A DNA stretch of 15,133 nucleotides from Dysgonamonadaceae bacterium (lineage in GTDB: Bacteria; Bacteroidota; Bacteroidia; Bacteroidales; Azobacteroidaceae): NCBI GenBank assembly GCA_031282925.1, contig JAITCT010000074.1, forward strand, positions 1 through 15,133, read 5' to 3'. Both the position numbers and the translations under genes were made by a program. This document shows, piece after piece, positions 7,575 through 15,133 of this stretch. The notes under the pieces were generated by a model. It saw only the letters and a list, made by a program, of their open reading frames with translations, was not told the origin of the DNA and searched no databases. The stretch's first letter is position 1, and every line of letters starts with the position of its first letter.

Positions 7575-9137
7575 ATGAAAAATTTACCGATAGGAACACA
7601 ATCGTTCGAAACATTACGCAACACAGACTGTGTATATGTAGACAAAACCGAAGGTATTTATCGTATGGTTAAGATGGGAAGAATTTATTTCCTTGCCCGT
7701 CCGCGCCGGTTCGGGAAATCGCTACTGATAAGCACTTTGGAAGCGCTTTTCAAAGGGAAAAAAGAATTATTCGAGAGCCTTTATATTTACGATAAATGGG
7801 ACTGGTCGCAACAGCATCCGGTTGTCCGGATTGACTGGACGCTGATAGACCATTCCACGCCGGAAGAAATGAAAAGCGGTATGGTGAGCTATCTGGAAGA
7901 GCTTGCCGGAAGTCATCAGGTTATATTAACGGAAGAATCAGCGCCCGGCCGTTTTAGAGAATTAATTCGTGCCTTACATGAAAAAACCGGTCAAAAAACG
8001 GTCGTGCTGATTGACGAATACGACAAACCGGTTACGAGCCATCTTTTCGATTCCCAGCTGGATGCTGTCCGGACGGCGGTGCATGATTTTTATCAGGTAC
8101 TGAAGGGTTCCGACGAGCATTTGCAGTTTCTTTTCCTGACCGGCGTATCCAAATTTTCGGGGCTGTCCGTTTTTTCAGCATTGAATCATCTGAACGATAT
8201 TACCTTAAACGAACAGTTCGCTTCGATATGCGGATACACGCAGGAAGAGTTGGAAAATAATTTTCCCGACTATCTTGATAATACCGCCGAACATCTGGAA
8301 ATGACAAAAGAAAAACTCCTGGATGAAATCCGCTACTGGTACAACGGCTACACATGGGACGGGAAAACTTCCATATACAATCCGTTTTCGACGCTGAGGT
8401 TTTTCTCGGCGCAGGAATTTACTAACTACTGGTTTGCTACGGGTACGCCCACTTTCCTGGTAGATATTATTCAACGGCGTAACGCTGCGAACGTTGTACT
8501 GGAACCGTTTGTTGTCGACAGTGGTACTTTCGGGGGATATGACCCATCGGAACTGGAAGAAGTGCCTTTGCTGTTCCAAACCGGTTACTTGACCATCAAA
8601 CGGAAAGAACGGCTTAACGGGATTCCCCGCTACACGCTTGATGTGCCTAATTCGGAAGTAAGAGAGGCATTCTCGCAGTCTCTGTTGAATGTCTATGGTA
8701 AATATCACGGCAACAGGATCTACGACTTGCGCTTGACAATGGAACGGCAAATCAACAATTGCGATGAAGCCGGCTTTGCCGACAGCCTCGAAGTCATGAT
8801 TGCTACGGTTCCTTACGAGCTTCACCGCACCGACGAGGCCTATTATCATACCATGATGCTGATATGGATGCGTCTGCTGGGCTTCAAAATACACGGGGAA
8901 ACCCCGAATAATCGCGGACGTGCGGACGCTGTCTGGGAACAACCCGGACTGACCGTTATCGCCGAGATAAAATACCATGCCGAAAAAAAAACAGACCTCC
9001 TGCTTAAGGAAGCAATGACGCAAATACATGACCGCAGGTATTATAATTCCTGTACGGGGAGGGTAATTCTTTTGGGTATCGCTTTTTCGGGTAAGGATGT
9101 CGGTTGCAGGATGGAGGAACTGAGTCGTTCTTTTTAA
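7575..9137 (+). CDS. AAA-ATPase-like protein with C-terminal PD-(D/E)XK nuclease domain
   Basis: The ATG at 7575 gives 520 aa and starts with the family's LPIGTQSFETLRN opening; the earlier in-frame TTG at 7566 sits too close to the promoter and adds nothing conserved. The N-terminal AAA-ATPase-like domain (Pfam PF09820 type) has the P-loop ARPRRFGKSLL (residues 41-51) and a Walker B VVLIDEYDKPV (143-153). NGYTWDGKTSIYNPFS (257-272) is another family block. The C-terminal PDDEXK_9-type domain (about 420-515) has Asp451 in GRADAV, Glu464 and Lys466 in AEIKY and a following Gln483, so the nuclease site is complete. These proteins occur in many paralogous copies in Bacteroidota; their function is not established, though defence or selfish roles have been suggested. 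The GC-richer codon use differs from the AT-rich export genes to the left, and the promoter appears its own. Confidence 0.88.
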   Translation: MKNLPIGTQSFETLRNTDCVYVDKTEGIYRMVKMGRIYFLARPRRFGKSLLISTLEALFKGKKELFESLYIYDKWDWSQQHPVVRIDWTLIDHSTPEEMKSGMVSYLEELAGSHQVILTEESAPGRFRELIRALHEKTGQKTVVLIDEYDKPVTSHLFDSQLDAVRTAVHDFYQVLKGSDEHLQFLFLTGVSKFSGLSVFSALNHLNDITLNEQFASICGYTQEELENNFPDYLDNTAEHLEMTKEKLLDEIRYWYNGYTWDGKTSIYNPFSTLRFFSAQEFTNYWFATGTPTFLVDIIQRRNAANVVLEPFVVDSGTFGGYDPSELEEVPLLFQTGYLTIKRKERLNGIPRYTLDVPNSEVREAFSQSLLNVYGKYHGNRIYDLRLTMERQINNCDEAGFADSLEVMIATVPYELHRTDEAYYHTMMLIWMRLLGFKIHGETPNNRGRADAVWEQPGLTVIAEIKYHAEKKTDLLLKEAMTQIHDRRYYNSCTGRVILLGIAFSGKDVGCRMEELSRSF

Positions 9138-9442
9138 AAAGGTTTTCTATCAAAATTTTCATGCCTGATAATAAAATCTTCCGGCGTTAAGATTTCATTT
9201 TCTAAAACCTATTGTGTCCTTGGTAATGATTACATTGACGTTGTTTTCTATTGCTACTTGTGCTTGTAATGCATCTTCACAATCGGACTAACCTGAATCT
9301 GAATACAAAGCATTAAGAATTGTGTCTTTGTCAACATTTAAAGCGTCTGTTATTTTCAATAATTCTTCAAGAGATTTGAAAGCCTCTAATTTCTCTCTTT
9401 TAAGTATAAAAAAATATCCGTAACAGTTGTAGCGGATAGAAG
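9134..9442 (-). pseudogene. PIN-domain (VapC-like) toxin gene, degraded
   Basis: Read on the minus strand, three frames join into most of a PIN domain. Near 9442-9395 comes SATTVTDIF with a following helix; next is LEAFKSLEELLKI through NALYSDSG, then a TAG stop (9288-9290), then SDCEDALQAQVAIENN and VNVIITKDTIGF; the tail EILTPEDFIIRHENF ends at TAA 9134-9136. The conserved pieces are the T-x-x-D-I helix, the S-D-x-E-D-A-L-Q active-site block and the V-x-x-I-I-T-x-x strand before the GF segment (usually DF). Frameshifts lie near 9390-9398 and in the A-run near 9197-9205, and the first ~50 codons, including the first catalytic Asp, are missing where the regulator gene's 3' end begins. Intact relatives are ribonuclease toxins paired with an antitoxin; no antitoxin gene is visible. 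The stop overlaps the end of the AAA-ATPase gene by a few bases. Confidence 0.75.
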
Positions 9443-9447
9443 GGTAC

Positions 9448-12303
9448 CTAAAATTCCTGCAAAAAATCCGTCAAATTCACATCCCGCGCCAATTCCATCT
9501 TTTGGCGAATGCGGTAACGGCACATTTCCACGCTACGGTAGGAAACATTGAGCAACGGCGCCATGTCTTTTGAACTCAGCCCCATTTTCAAGTAAGCGCA
9601 GAGGCGTAAATCGTTTTTCGTGAGATTGGGAAACCGTTCTTTCAGGCGTTTGAGGTAATTTTCGTAAATCAGATCGAAATTTTCGGCAAATTTTTTCCAC
9701 TTATCGTCATGTTCAATGTTTTGTTGAATCTCTTGTTGCATGGTTTTCAGGCGCTTAGTAATTGCCGGAAGAGCGTCCGGTTTTTTCATGTCTTCATATA
9801 CGTTTTCGATGATTTTGTTTAATTCGATCAAAATCTCGTTTTTTCGGATAACATTCATTGTTGAATTGGCCAATTCCTGCGATTTATGCCGCAGTTCGTG
9901 CTGTAGTTTATTTTTCATGGATACGATTTCCTTTTCTTTTTCCTGTGCCTTCTCGTCTTTTTTGCTTTCTATTCCGTGTACACTTTCTTTTGATTTGTTG
10001 CTTATATATTTGATTAATAGCATAGCGATACCGGCCAGGAACACAATATAAATCAGAATCGCCCAAAAACTTTCGTACCACGGCGGCAAAATCGTAAATT
10101 GATAAGCGGTTTCTGCAATATTTTCCTCCAAATCGTTTTGTGCCCGTACGCGGAAAGTGTAATTGCCTTTGGGCAGTTTGGTATATTCTTTGAAATTGCT
10201 TTTCGACCAGGCCGACCAGTCGGAATCGAAATGCTCTAGCCGGAAACTGTAAGTAACCACACATTCGCCACGATATTCCGGCGCCGTATATTCAAACCGG
10301 ATGGAATTATTTTTATAATCAAACGCCGGAATTTGATGCCGTTGCGACAAATAGCCCGATACGAGCGAGTCTTTTTCATTTGTCAGGAACACTTTTTGGA
10401 TCGTGATTTGGAAAGTCTGTGGTAAGTCGGTCGAGGCTTTGGAGCGTTTCCTGTCAAACCACGCGAAGCCATTTTCCGTGCTAATCAGGATGTTGGACGA
10501 ATCAATGGGATTGAAATGTTCAAATCCGGGAATCAGATTATTTTTCAGCCAGGGAAAAAACAAGGGCTGTTCCACCCTGTATTTCCCGTTTTTTTCTTTC
10601 ACGCCGATAGCGCAATAATCGGGCGACAGGCACCAGACCTCACCCGAAGGCATTTGCATAAGCCGCAGAGAATGAGCCTGAATTCCAAATTGTGATTCAA
10701 AATCTTCGGCATGTTCCATACGGTTGTTTCGGGGGTTGTAGCGAAAAAATCCTCCTTCGCCCGAGATGATAATTTCGCCGTCAATTTTAGCCAACACATT
10801 GTTCCGGTTGCTGTAAAGTCCTTTGTCCGTGCCGAACTGCTCAACCGAAAAGCGGGTCTTGCCGCTGTTGAACGTGAGTTTGTAAATGCCTTTCATCCAA
10901 TGGCAAAACCAAATAATTCCGGACGAATCTTCTTCAAACATTCCGTCCGAGTGGTTGAACCCGTCAATATAATGGGAAAATTTCCACTGGCCGCCTTCGT
11001 TCTTCATCAGGAAAAAACCGTCGCAGGACGACGCTAAAATACAATTCGGATGATGTTGCAGTTCAAGAAATTTCCATGTCTCGCCAACATTCGGGACAGG
11101 AGAAGCCGTTTCGTTTTGCAGGATAAATCCGCCATAATCGGTTGCGCAAAAAAGCGTATTTTGAATTTCGGCCAAACTCCAAACCTGCCCGATGAGCCGG
11201 TCGTAAAGACGAATTGAAAGCGGTTCGGGCGAAGTGTGCACCGGAAACGGAGTTACGTACAATCCTTGATTAGTACCCAAATACAACCGGTTGCCGCTAA
11301 CTAAGGAACAATAACCGGAGCCGTAAAGCCGCGTGTCGCCGAAAAGATTGTAAACCGGCGAGTTAATCATTACATAATCAATACCCCTGTCTAATCCCAA
11401 CCACAAATTGTCCTGTTTGTCGAAGGCCAAACTCAGCACGGTATTGTTTTGCAAACCGGAACCTGCATGGGCATAAATCGTCTCGTTCGTTTCCAAATCC
11501 TTAACGACTAATCCGTTGCGAACCGTTCCCAAAGCAAGTTTCGTTCCTTTGATTTCGGCGCAAAGCACTTGGTTTTGTTGCATAAACAGGTCAATATCCG
11601 TTGGATAAGGCCGGATGGATATGCCGTCGTAGAGAAATAAGCCGTTGCCGGCTGTAACGAACAAAATTTGTTTTTCGCGGAAAGGATGCATCGCACATAC
11701 TTTCTTACCTTTCAGGCATTCGCCGCCGGGGAAAGGCGTCAATAAATCGCCGTTCACGCACATCATGCCTTTTTCCATCGAAGCAGCCAGTAAAATGTCG
11801 TGAACAAAAGCCGCACATTCGATTTTGTACGGGATAGTCAGTTTGGTAATTTTACCGTTGTACATACGAAAAATTTCCCTGTCGCTTTGAAAGAAAACGG
11901 TTTCCCTGCTTTTCCCGATGTGCCGGATTTCATTGAAATTGCGTTCGGAAGAATGAATGTATTGTATGAGCGAACTGTATTTTAACATGCCACGTTCGTC
12001 ATGTTCGTAATAACCGAACTCGCCGGAAGCGCCCGCATAAATTCGATTATCCGCCTTGTCATAATACAGCGATCTCACGTTCGTGTAGTTAGCAATCGGA
12101 TAAACCGTCCATTGACAACCGTTGTATTCCAGCAAACCCCTGTTATTGGCGAAATACATCCAATTATTAGTATGCTGTATGATTCCGGCATTCGACCGGC
12201 TTCCCTGAAAATTACGGATAACCGGATAACCGGCCGTTGCTTCGGATATTACCAGCAAGCAAAATCCCAGTATAAAAATCGCTTTCTTCCTGATTATTAA
12301 CAT
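9448..12303 (-). CDS. Membrane one-component regulator: periplasmic propeller, Y_Y_Y domain, LuxR-type HTH
   Basis: The ATG at 12303 is chosen (951 aa): it starts a clean signal peptide (MLIIRKKAIFILGFCLLVI) and lies about 32 bp after the promoter's -7 box. An upstream ATG at 12345 lies before that box and would not be transcribed. The periplasmic part, about residues 25-640, is a two-component-regulator-type beta-propeller with repeated segments such as RSLYYDKADNRIYAGASGEFG, LSLAFDKQDNLWLGLDRGI and FEEDSSGIIWF. A Y_Y_Y domain follows (VTYSFRLEHFDSDWSAWS, LPKGNYTFRVRAQN), then one transmembrane helix at about 745-767, a coiled coil (KEKEIVSMKNKLQHELRHKSQEL) and a C-terminal helix-turn-helix (LTKNDLRLCAYLKMGLSSKDMA, then VSYRSVEMCRYRIRQKM). 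No histidine kinase or receiver domain is present, so an outside signal, likely a glycan or cell-wall product, would act directly on the DNA-binding domain. Its targets are unknown; it faces away from glyA. Confidence 0.85.
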   Translation of the reverse strand: MLIIRKKAIFILGFCLLVISEATAGYPVIRNFQGSRSNAGIIQHTNNWMYFANNRGLLEYNGCQWTVYPIANYTNVRSLYYDKADNRIYAGASGEFGYYEHDERGMLKYSSLIQYIHSSERNFNEIRHIGKSRETVFFQSDREIFRMYNGKITKLTIPYKIECAAFVHDILLAASMEKGMMCVNGDLLTPFPGGECLKGKKVCAMHPFREKQILFVTAGNGLFLYDGISIRPYPTDIDLFMQQNQVLCAEIKGTKLALGTVRNGLVVKDLETNETIYAHAGSGLQNNTVLSLAFDKQDNLWLGLDRGIDYVMINSPVYNLFGDTRLYGSGYCSLVSGNRLYLGTNQGLYVTPFPVHTSPEPLSIRLYDRLIGQVWSLAEIQNTLFCATDYGGFILQNETASPVPNVGETWKFLELQHHPNCILASSCDGFFLMKNEGGQWKFSHYIDGFNHSDGMFEEDSSGIIWFCHWMKGIYKLTFNSGKTRFSVEQFGTDKGLYSNRNNVLAKIDGEIIISGEGGFFRYNPRNNRMEHAEDFESQFGIQAHSLRLMQMPSGEVWCLSPDYCAIGVKEKNGKYRVEQPLFFPWLKNNLIPGFEHFNPIDSSNILISTENGFAWFDRKRSKASTDLPQTFQITIQKVFLTNEKDSLVSGYLSQRHQIPAFDYKNNSIRFEYTAPEYRGECVVTYSFRLEHFDSDWSAWSKSNFKEYTKLPKGNYTFRVRAQNDLEENIAETAYQFTILPPWYESFWAILIYIVFLAGIAMLLIKYISNKSKESVHGIESKKDEKAQEKEKEIVSMKNKLQHELRHKSQELANSTMNVIRKNEILIELNKIIENVYEDMKKPDALPAITKRLKTMQQEIQQNIEHDDKWKKFAENFDLIYENYLKRLKERFPNLTKNDLRLCAYLKMGLSSKDMAPLLNVSYRSVEMCRYRIRQKMELARDVNLTDFLQEF

Positions 12304-12334
12304 CGTTTTCCTTAAATCATTAAACACGAAAACG

Positions 12335-12342
12335 CAAAGATA
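12335..12342 (-). promoter_or_regulatory. Promoter -7 box of the one-component regulator gene
   Basis: On the minus strand TATCTTTG, followed by CG, is a good TAnnTTTG box. No strong -33 TTTG was found at the usual distance. It places the transcript start near 12329 and supports translation from 12303. The box is about 42 bp outside the ISAs1 element's terminus. Confidence 0.6.
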
Positions 12343-12387
12343 CAACGAAACTATTAATATCCGGTTTTTGTGTCTTTGTGTTCACAA

Positions 12388-12407
12388 GGCAAACGCATCT
12401 AATTTTT
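12388..12407 (+). repeat. Left terminal inverted repeat of the ISAs1 element
   Basis: GGCAAACGCATCTAATTTTT is the exact reverse complement of 13538-13557. The transposase stop codon (complement of 12399-12401) lies inside it. Confidence 0.9.
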
Positions 12408-13493
12408 GAACAGTTTTATCAGGCAGTAGTTGTCCCATCCTGCTTTGAGTCTCTTTCTCCTTACTCCCGTCTTAGTTGTTTTTTCATTTTTCAACAGGTT
12501 CAGTGCGATCTTGTTGAGCAGTGAACAGTTCTGTGCGGCAAATCCGGTTCTCTTACGGCTGTTATCCTCATTGAACCCCACATCAAGTACCCAATGCAAA
12601 GAGTTCTCAACTCCCCGGTGGGCACATACCGACCGGTTTATCAATCCGGCACCGGCTTGGAGACTGCTGATATAAAAGCGGGTTTCATTTTCCGTCTCGC
12701 CGGTACTTTTGAGATAACGTTCCGATTCTATTTTCACCGGGGTCTTCAATCCTGTCCATTCTTCTTTGGATTCTGTCGGGGAAAGATCACTTATAACCGA
12801 ACACCGGCGGGTTTCCACCCTGCCATGTCCGCAATCCGATTCCTCATCAAAGCCTTTTACCGGCAGAAAACGAAAAGAATCTTCCGCCTGCTCCACCGGA
12901 TTGCCCCGGTTACCTTTGAGAGCAGCAGGTAATCAGCCTCTTTTTCCATGATCTTTGAGGCTGTATTTTTCTGACAGCCTGTAGCGTCTATCGTCACAAT
13001 ACACCCTTTGAGTACCAACAAATCAAGCAATTTGGGAATAGCTGTTATTTCATTGCTCTTTTCATCAACCTTTACCTGACCCAGCACAGTATGATTCTTT
13101 TCCGCCCATGTGCTGACCGGGGGCACGATGCTCTTCTTGCCCGAACTGCGGCTCCCACGCATGCTTTTACCGTCTATGGCTGTCACTTCTTTTTCACATA
13201 AATCTGCAACCGGGCGTGTCCAATCCATAAAACAACCTTCCAGCTCTTCAGGGTTCAATGCGGAAAACACGCGGTTAAAGGTACCGTTGGAGGGGATACC
13301 GCCGGGAAGGCGAAGAAATGTTTTCAACCGGTCTTCCCTGGCCCTGCCGAATGCTTCCATCTCATTCCGGCCTTCTGCCCCGCATATACACAGATGCTGT
13401 GGCTATAAATAAAATGTCTTCAAGGGAATGTTCCCGTGTCCTCTCTACGCGAGGATCCGTTAAGGATGAAAAATAACTGACTGGACTTTCCAT
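12399..13493 (-). pseudogene. ISAs1-family transposase, two frameshifts
   Basis: The original gene of about 365 codons starts at ATG (complement of 13491-13493) with [27 protein letters not shown], the N-terminal motif of the ISAs1/H-repeat family. A one-base insertion near 13384-13390 breaks the frame, which resumes as ICGAEGRNEMEAFGRARE. The middle has AIDGKSMRGS and VTIDATGCQKNTA, carrying the family's catalytic Asp residues. A two-base duplication (GAGAG at 12918-12922) then shifts the frame; without it the protein would read YLLLKGNRGNPVEQAEDS. The last part has DCGHGRVETRRC, FYISSLQAGA, HRGVENSLHWVLDVGFNEDNSR and the C-terminal end at TAG 12399-12401. Every conserved block is present, so the loss is recent in sequence terms, but no single frame makes the whole enzyme. 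Confidence 0.88.
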
Positions 13494-13537
13494 AAGCGTT
13501 TTTTCGGAAAGATACAACTTCTCTGCAATTTAACAAT

Positions 13538-13557
13538 AAAAATTAGATGCGTTTGCC
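13538..13557 (-). repeat. Right terminal inverted repeat of the ISAs1 element
   Basis: AAAAATTAGATGCGTTTGCC pairs exactly with 12388-12407. It ends 46 bp before the -7 box of the glyA promoter. Confidence 0.9.
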
Positions 13558-13602
13558 CTGGGATATTTTTATCTGTCTGCATGTTATATGGAAATTTTCA
13601 TG

Positions 13603-13610
13603 TAAATTTG
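13603..13610 (+). promoter_or_regulatory. Promoter -7 box of glyA
   Basis: TAAATTTG fits the Bacteroidota TAnnTTTG box and lies 30 bp before the glyA ATG. Upstream the -33 position is weak (no clear TTTG). The 15 bases ending here (13596-13610) are identical to the promoter at 7541-7555. Confidence 0.6.
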
Positions 13611-13640
13611 CACTTCAATTTTAAACATAATATTAAATCA

Positions 13641-14921
13641 ATGAAACGAGATGATTTAACTTTCAGTATTATCAACAAAGAACTCCACCGGCAAACTTCC
13701 GGTCTTGAGTTGATTGCTTCCGAAAATTTTGTGAGTGAACAAGTTATGGCCGCTTCCGGTTCCGTTCTGACCAACAAATATGCCGAAGGCTATCCGGGAT
13801 GTCGCTATTACGGCGGATGCCAATTCATCGACGACGTGGAACAGTTAGCCATTGACCGGCTGAAACAAATTTTCTCCGCAACTTGGGCAAATGTTCAGCC
13901 ACATTCGGGCGCTCAAGCCAATATGGCCGTCTTCATGGCCTGCCTGAATCCGAGTGATAAATTTCTGGGATTAAATCTCTCGCACGGCGGTCATTTGAGT
14001 CACGGTTCGCCCGTCAATTTTTCAGGACTTATGTTTACTGCTTTGGAATACAATGTACAAGAATCGGACGGAAGGATTGATTATGACCAACTTGAAAAAA
14101 TCGCTCTTGCCGAAAACCCGAAACTGATTATTGGCGGCGCTTCGGCTTATTCCCGCGAATGGGATTATGCCCGGATTCGCCGGATTGCCGACCAAATCGG
14201 AGCTATTTTTGTAGTTGATATGGCGCATCCTGCCGGATTGATTGCCTCTGGATTGTTGAACAATCCCGTACACCACGCACATATCGTTACTTCAACGACG
14301 CATAAAACTTTGCGCGGACCGCGCGGAGGCGTGATGATGATGGGCAAGGATTTTGAAAATCCGTGGGGGAAAAAGACTCCCAAAGGAGAAATCAAAATGA
14401 TGTCTGCTTTGTTGGACTCGGCTGTTTTCCCGGGCATACAGGGAGGACCGCTGGAACACATCATTGCAGCTAAAAGCGTTGCTTTCCACGAGGCTTTGCA
14501 ACCGGAATACGTAACTTACCAAACGCAGGTGAAGAAAAATGCGGCGGCAATGGCGCAGGCATTAGTAGATAAAGGGTATAAAATTATTTCCGGCGGAACG
14601 GATAATCATTTGATGTTGGTCGATCTGCGTTCAAAATTTCCCAACCTGACCGGCAAACAGGCCGAACAGGCGCTGGTCTGTGCGGACATCACGGCAAACA
14701 AAAACATGGTGCCTTTCGATAGCCGTTCACCGTTCCAAACTTCGGGTTTGCGTTTCGGTACGCCTGCACTCACAACGCGCGGCCTCAAAGAACCGGCGAT
14801 GGGCGACATTGTGGAATTGATCGACACTGTGCTTGCCGATGTAGAAAACGAATCGACGATTAAATCCGTTGCCGCCAAAGTAAATGCAATGATGAAAGAT
14901 TATCCTTTGTTTGCCTGGTAA
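13641..14921 (+). CDS. glyA: Serine hydroxymethyltransferase
   Basis: GlyA interconverts serine plus tetrahydrofolate with glycine plus 5,10-methylene-tetrahydrofolate in the cytoplasm, using pyridoxal phosphate; it is a main source of one-carbon units. The ATG at 13641 gives 426 aa and the standard start [18 protein letters not shown]; the earlier in-frame ATG at 13581 is upstream of the promoter box and is not used. Landmarks: [15 protein letters not shown] (21-35), [17 protein letters not shown] (44-60), PHSGAQAN (87-94), [10 protein letters not shown] (191-200) and [13 protein letters not shown] (218-230), where Lys222 forms the Schiff base with the cofactor. The C-terminal part has [17 protein letters not shown]. 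Length and residues look complete. The stop overlaps the next gene's ATG by one base (TAATG), which indicates translational coupling. The gene appears to be core chromosome bordering the mobile debris. Confidence 0.97.
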   Translation: MKRDDLTFSIINKELHRQTSGLELIASENFVSEQVMAASGSVLTNKYAEGYPGCRYYGGCQFIDDVEQLAIDRLKQIFSATWANVQPHSGAQANMAVFMACLNPSDKFLGLNLSHGGHLSHGSPVNFSGLMFTALEYNVQESDGRIDYDQLEKIALAENPKLIIGGASAYSREWDYARIRRIADQIGAIFVVDMAHPAGLIASGLLNNPVHHAHIVTSTTHKTLRGPRGGVMMMGKDFENPWGKKTPKGEIKMMSALLDSAVFPGIQGGPLEHIIAAKSVAFHEALQPEYVTYQTQVKKNAAAMAQALVDKGYKIISGGTDNHLMLVDLRSKFPNLTGKQAEQALVCADITANKNMVPFDSRSPFQTSGLRFGTPALTTRGLKEPAMGDIVELIDTVLADVENESTIKSVAAKVNAMMKDYPLFAW

Positions 14922-15133
14922 TGTTTGCCGGTTCCAATATGCTATTTGCTTTCTTTCTGACCGCTATTGCCGGTTTATCTACCGGAATCGGCAGCGGAAT
15001 TGCTTTATTAGCCAAAAAAACCAATAAAAATTTCCTGAGTTTGTCTTTGGGATTTTCCGCAGGTATCATGATTTACGTATCTTTTATGGAAATGATGCCT
15101 GCCGCTTTATCCGGATTATCGGAAACTTTCGGG
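14921..15133 (+). CDS. zupT: ZIP-family divalent metal transporter (ZupT-like), N-terminal part
   Basis: The frame begins at ATG 14921-14923, sharing its A with the last base of glyA's stop, and stays open for 71 codons to the right edge. The translation has a first hydrophobic helix (LFAFFLTAIAGLSTGIG), a KKTNKN turn, and a second helix with LSLGFSAGIMIYVSFMEMMPAAL. The GFSAG-x-M-x-Y-V-S-F-x-E block is typical of ZupT-type inner-membrane zinc and iron importers of the ZIP family. The metal-binding helices 4 and 5 lie outside the window. The one-base overlap implies cotranscription with glyA; a functional link is not evident, although some GlyA enzymes are affected by zinc or iron. The gene symbol is given by resemblance of this fragment only. 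Confidence 0.85.
   Translation, partial: MFAGSNMLFAFFLTAIAGLSTGIGSGIALLAKKTNKNFLSLSLGFSAGIMIYVSFMEMMPAALSGLSETFG

Larger units (their letters stand above)
12385..13560 (-). mobile_element. ISAs1-family insertion sequence, inactive
   Basis: The element is about 1.18 kb and bounded by terminal inverted repeats: 20 bp are identical (12388-12407 and 13538-13557) and the match extends to 23 bp with one mismatch, giving CA-starting ends. It carries one transposase gene on the minus strand, broken by two frameshifts. The 10 bases outside each end (12375-12384 and 13561-13570) do not match, so no target duplication is apparent. It lies between two divergent genes without removing either promoter. 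Confidence 0.85.

Noticed and set aside
8205..9029. A 274-codon open frame on the minus strand inside the AAA-ATPase/nuclease gene.
   Set aside because: It is antisense to a protein with recognisable domains throughout and has no recognisable features of its own.
12304..12345. Extended start of the regulator at 12345.
   Set aside because: The promoter -7 box lies at 12335-12342, and the extra 14 residues precede a standard signal peptide.
12399..13493. Two transposase frames as separate genes or programmed frameshift products.
   Set aside because: ISAs1 transposases are single-frame proteins, and the breaks are a two-base duplication and a one-base insertion, so this is a damaged gene.
13581..13640. 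Extended glyA start at 13581.
   Set aside because: The promoter box lies at 13603-13610 and the family's usual N-terminus begins at 13641.

Overview
The window comes from a member of the Bacteroidota, probably Bacteroidales. The main reasons are the promoter boxes of the TAnnTTTG type, an OMP_b-brl_3-type outer-membrane barrel beside a C39-peptidase ABC exporter, a periplasmic-propeller/Y_Y_Y regulator with a LuxR-type helix-turn-helix, and an AAA-ATPase-like/PD-(D/E)XK gene. No rRNA, tRNA or CRISPR array was seen. The species cannot be named from the sequence.

Region 1 (1-6812) is an accessory block. The window opens inside an IS5-family element (IS903-like transposase, minus strand), which abuts the 3' remnant of a radical SAM/SPASM peptide maturase. 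A tight plus-strand run follows: a TonB-receptor-like outer-membrane barrel (ATGA overlap with the maturase remnant), a C39 peptidase ABC exporter broken by a one-base frameshift, a very short HlyD-like inner-membrane adaptor, and a glycosyltransferase whose C-terminal half resembles polypeptide GalNAc-transferases. Maturase, leader-cleaving exporter, adaptor, barrel and glycosyltransferase together look like the modification and secretion part of a ribosomally made, possibly glycosylated, peptide system. The precursor gene is not in the window; it may lie beyond the insertion sequence on the left. The IS-truncated maturase and the split exporter suggest decay, although the exporter frameshift could be a base-calling error.

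Region 2 (6813-7565) is transposon debris: a noncoding stretch with a 16-bp direct repeat, the C-terminal third of an IS630-family transposase, and a pair of 23-bp tandem repeats. Region 3 (7566-9447) holds an intact AAA-ATPase-like/PD-(D/E)XK protein with its own promoter, then the remains of a PIN-domain (VapC-like) toxin gene on the minus strand, with two frameshifts, a stop codon and no N-terminus.

Region 4 (9448-15133) looks more like core chromosome. It has a large membrane-bound one-component regulator (minus) and, divergently, glyA with an overlapping ZIP-family metal transporter gene that runs off the right edge. An ISAs1-family element with near-perfect terminal inverted repeats and a twice-frameshifted transposase sits between the regulator and glyA, leaving both outward promoters intact.
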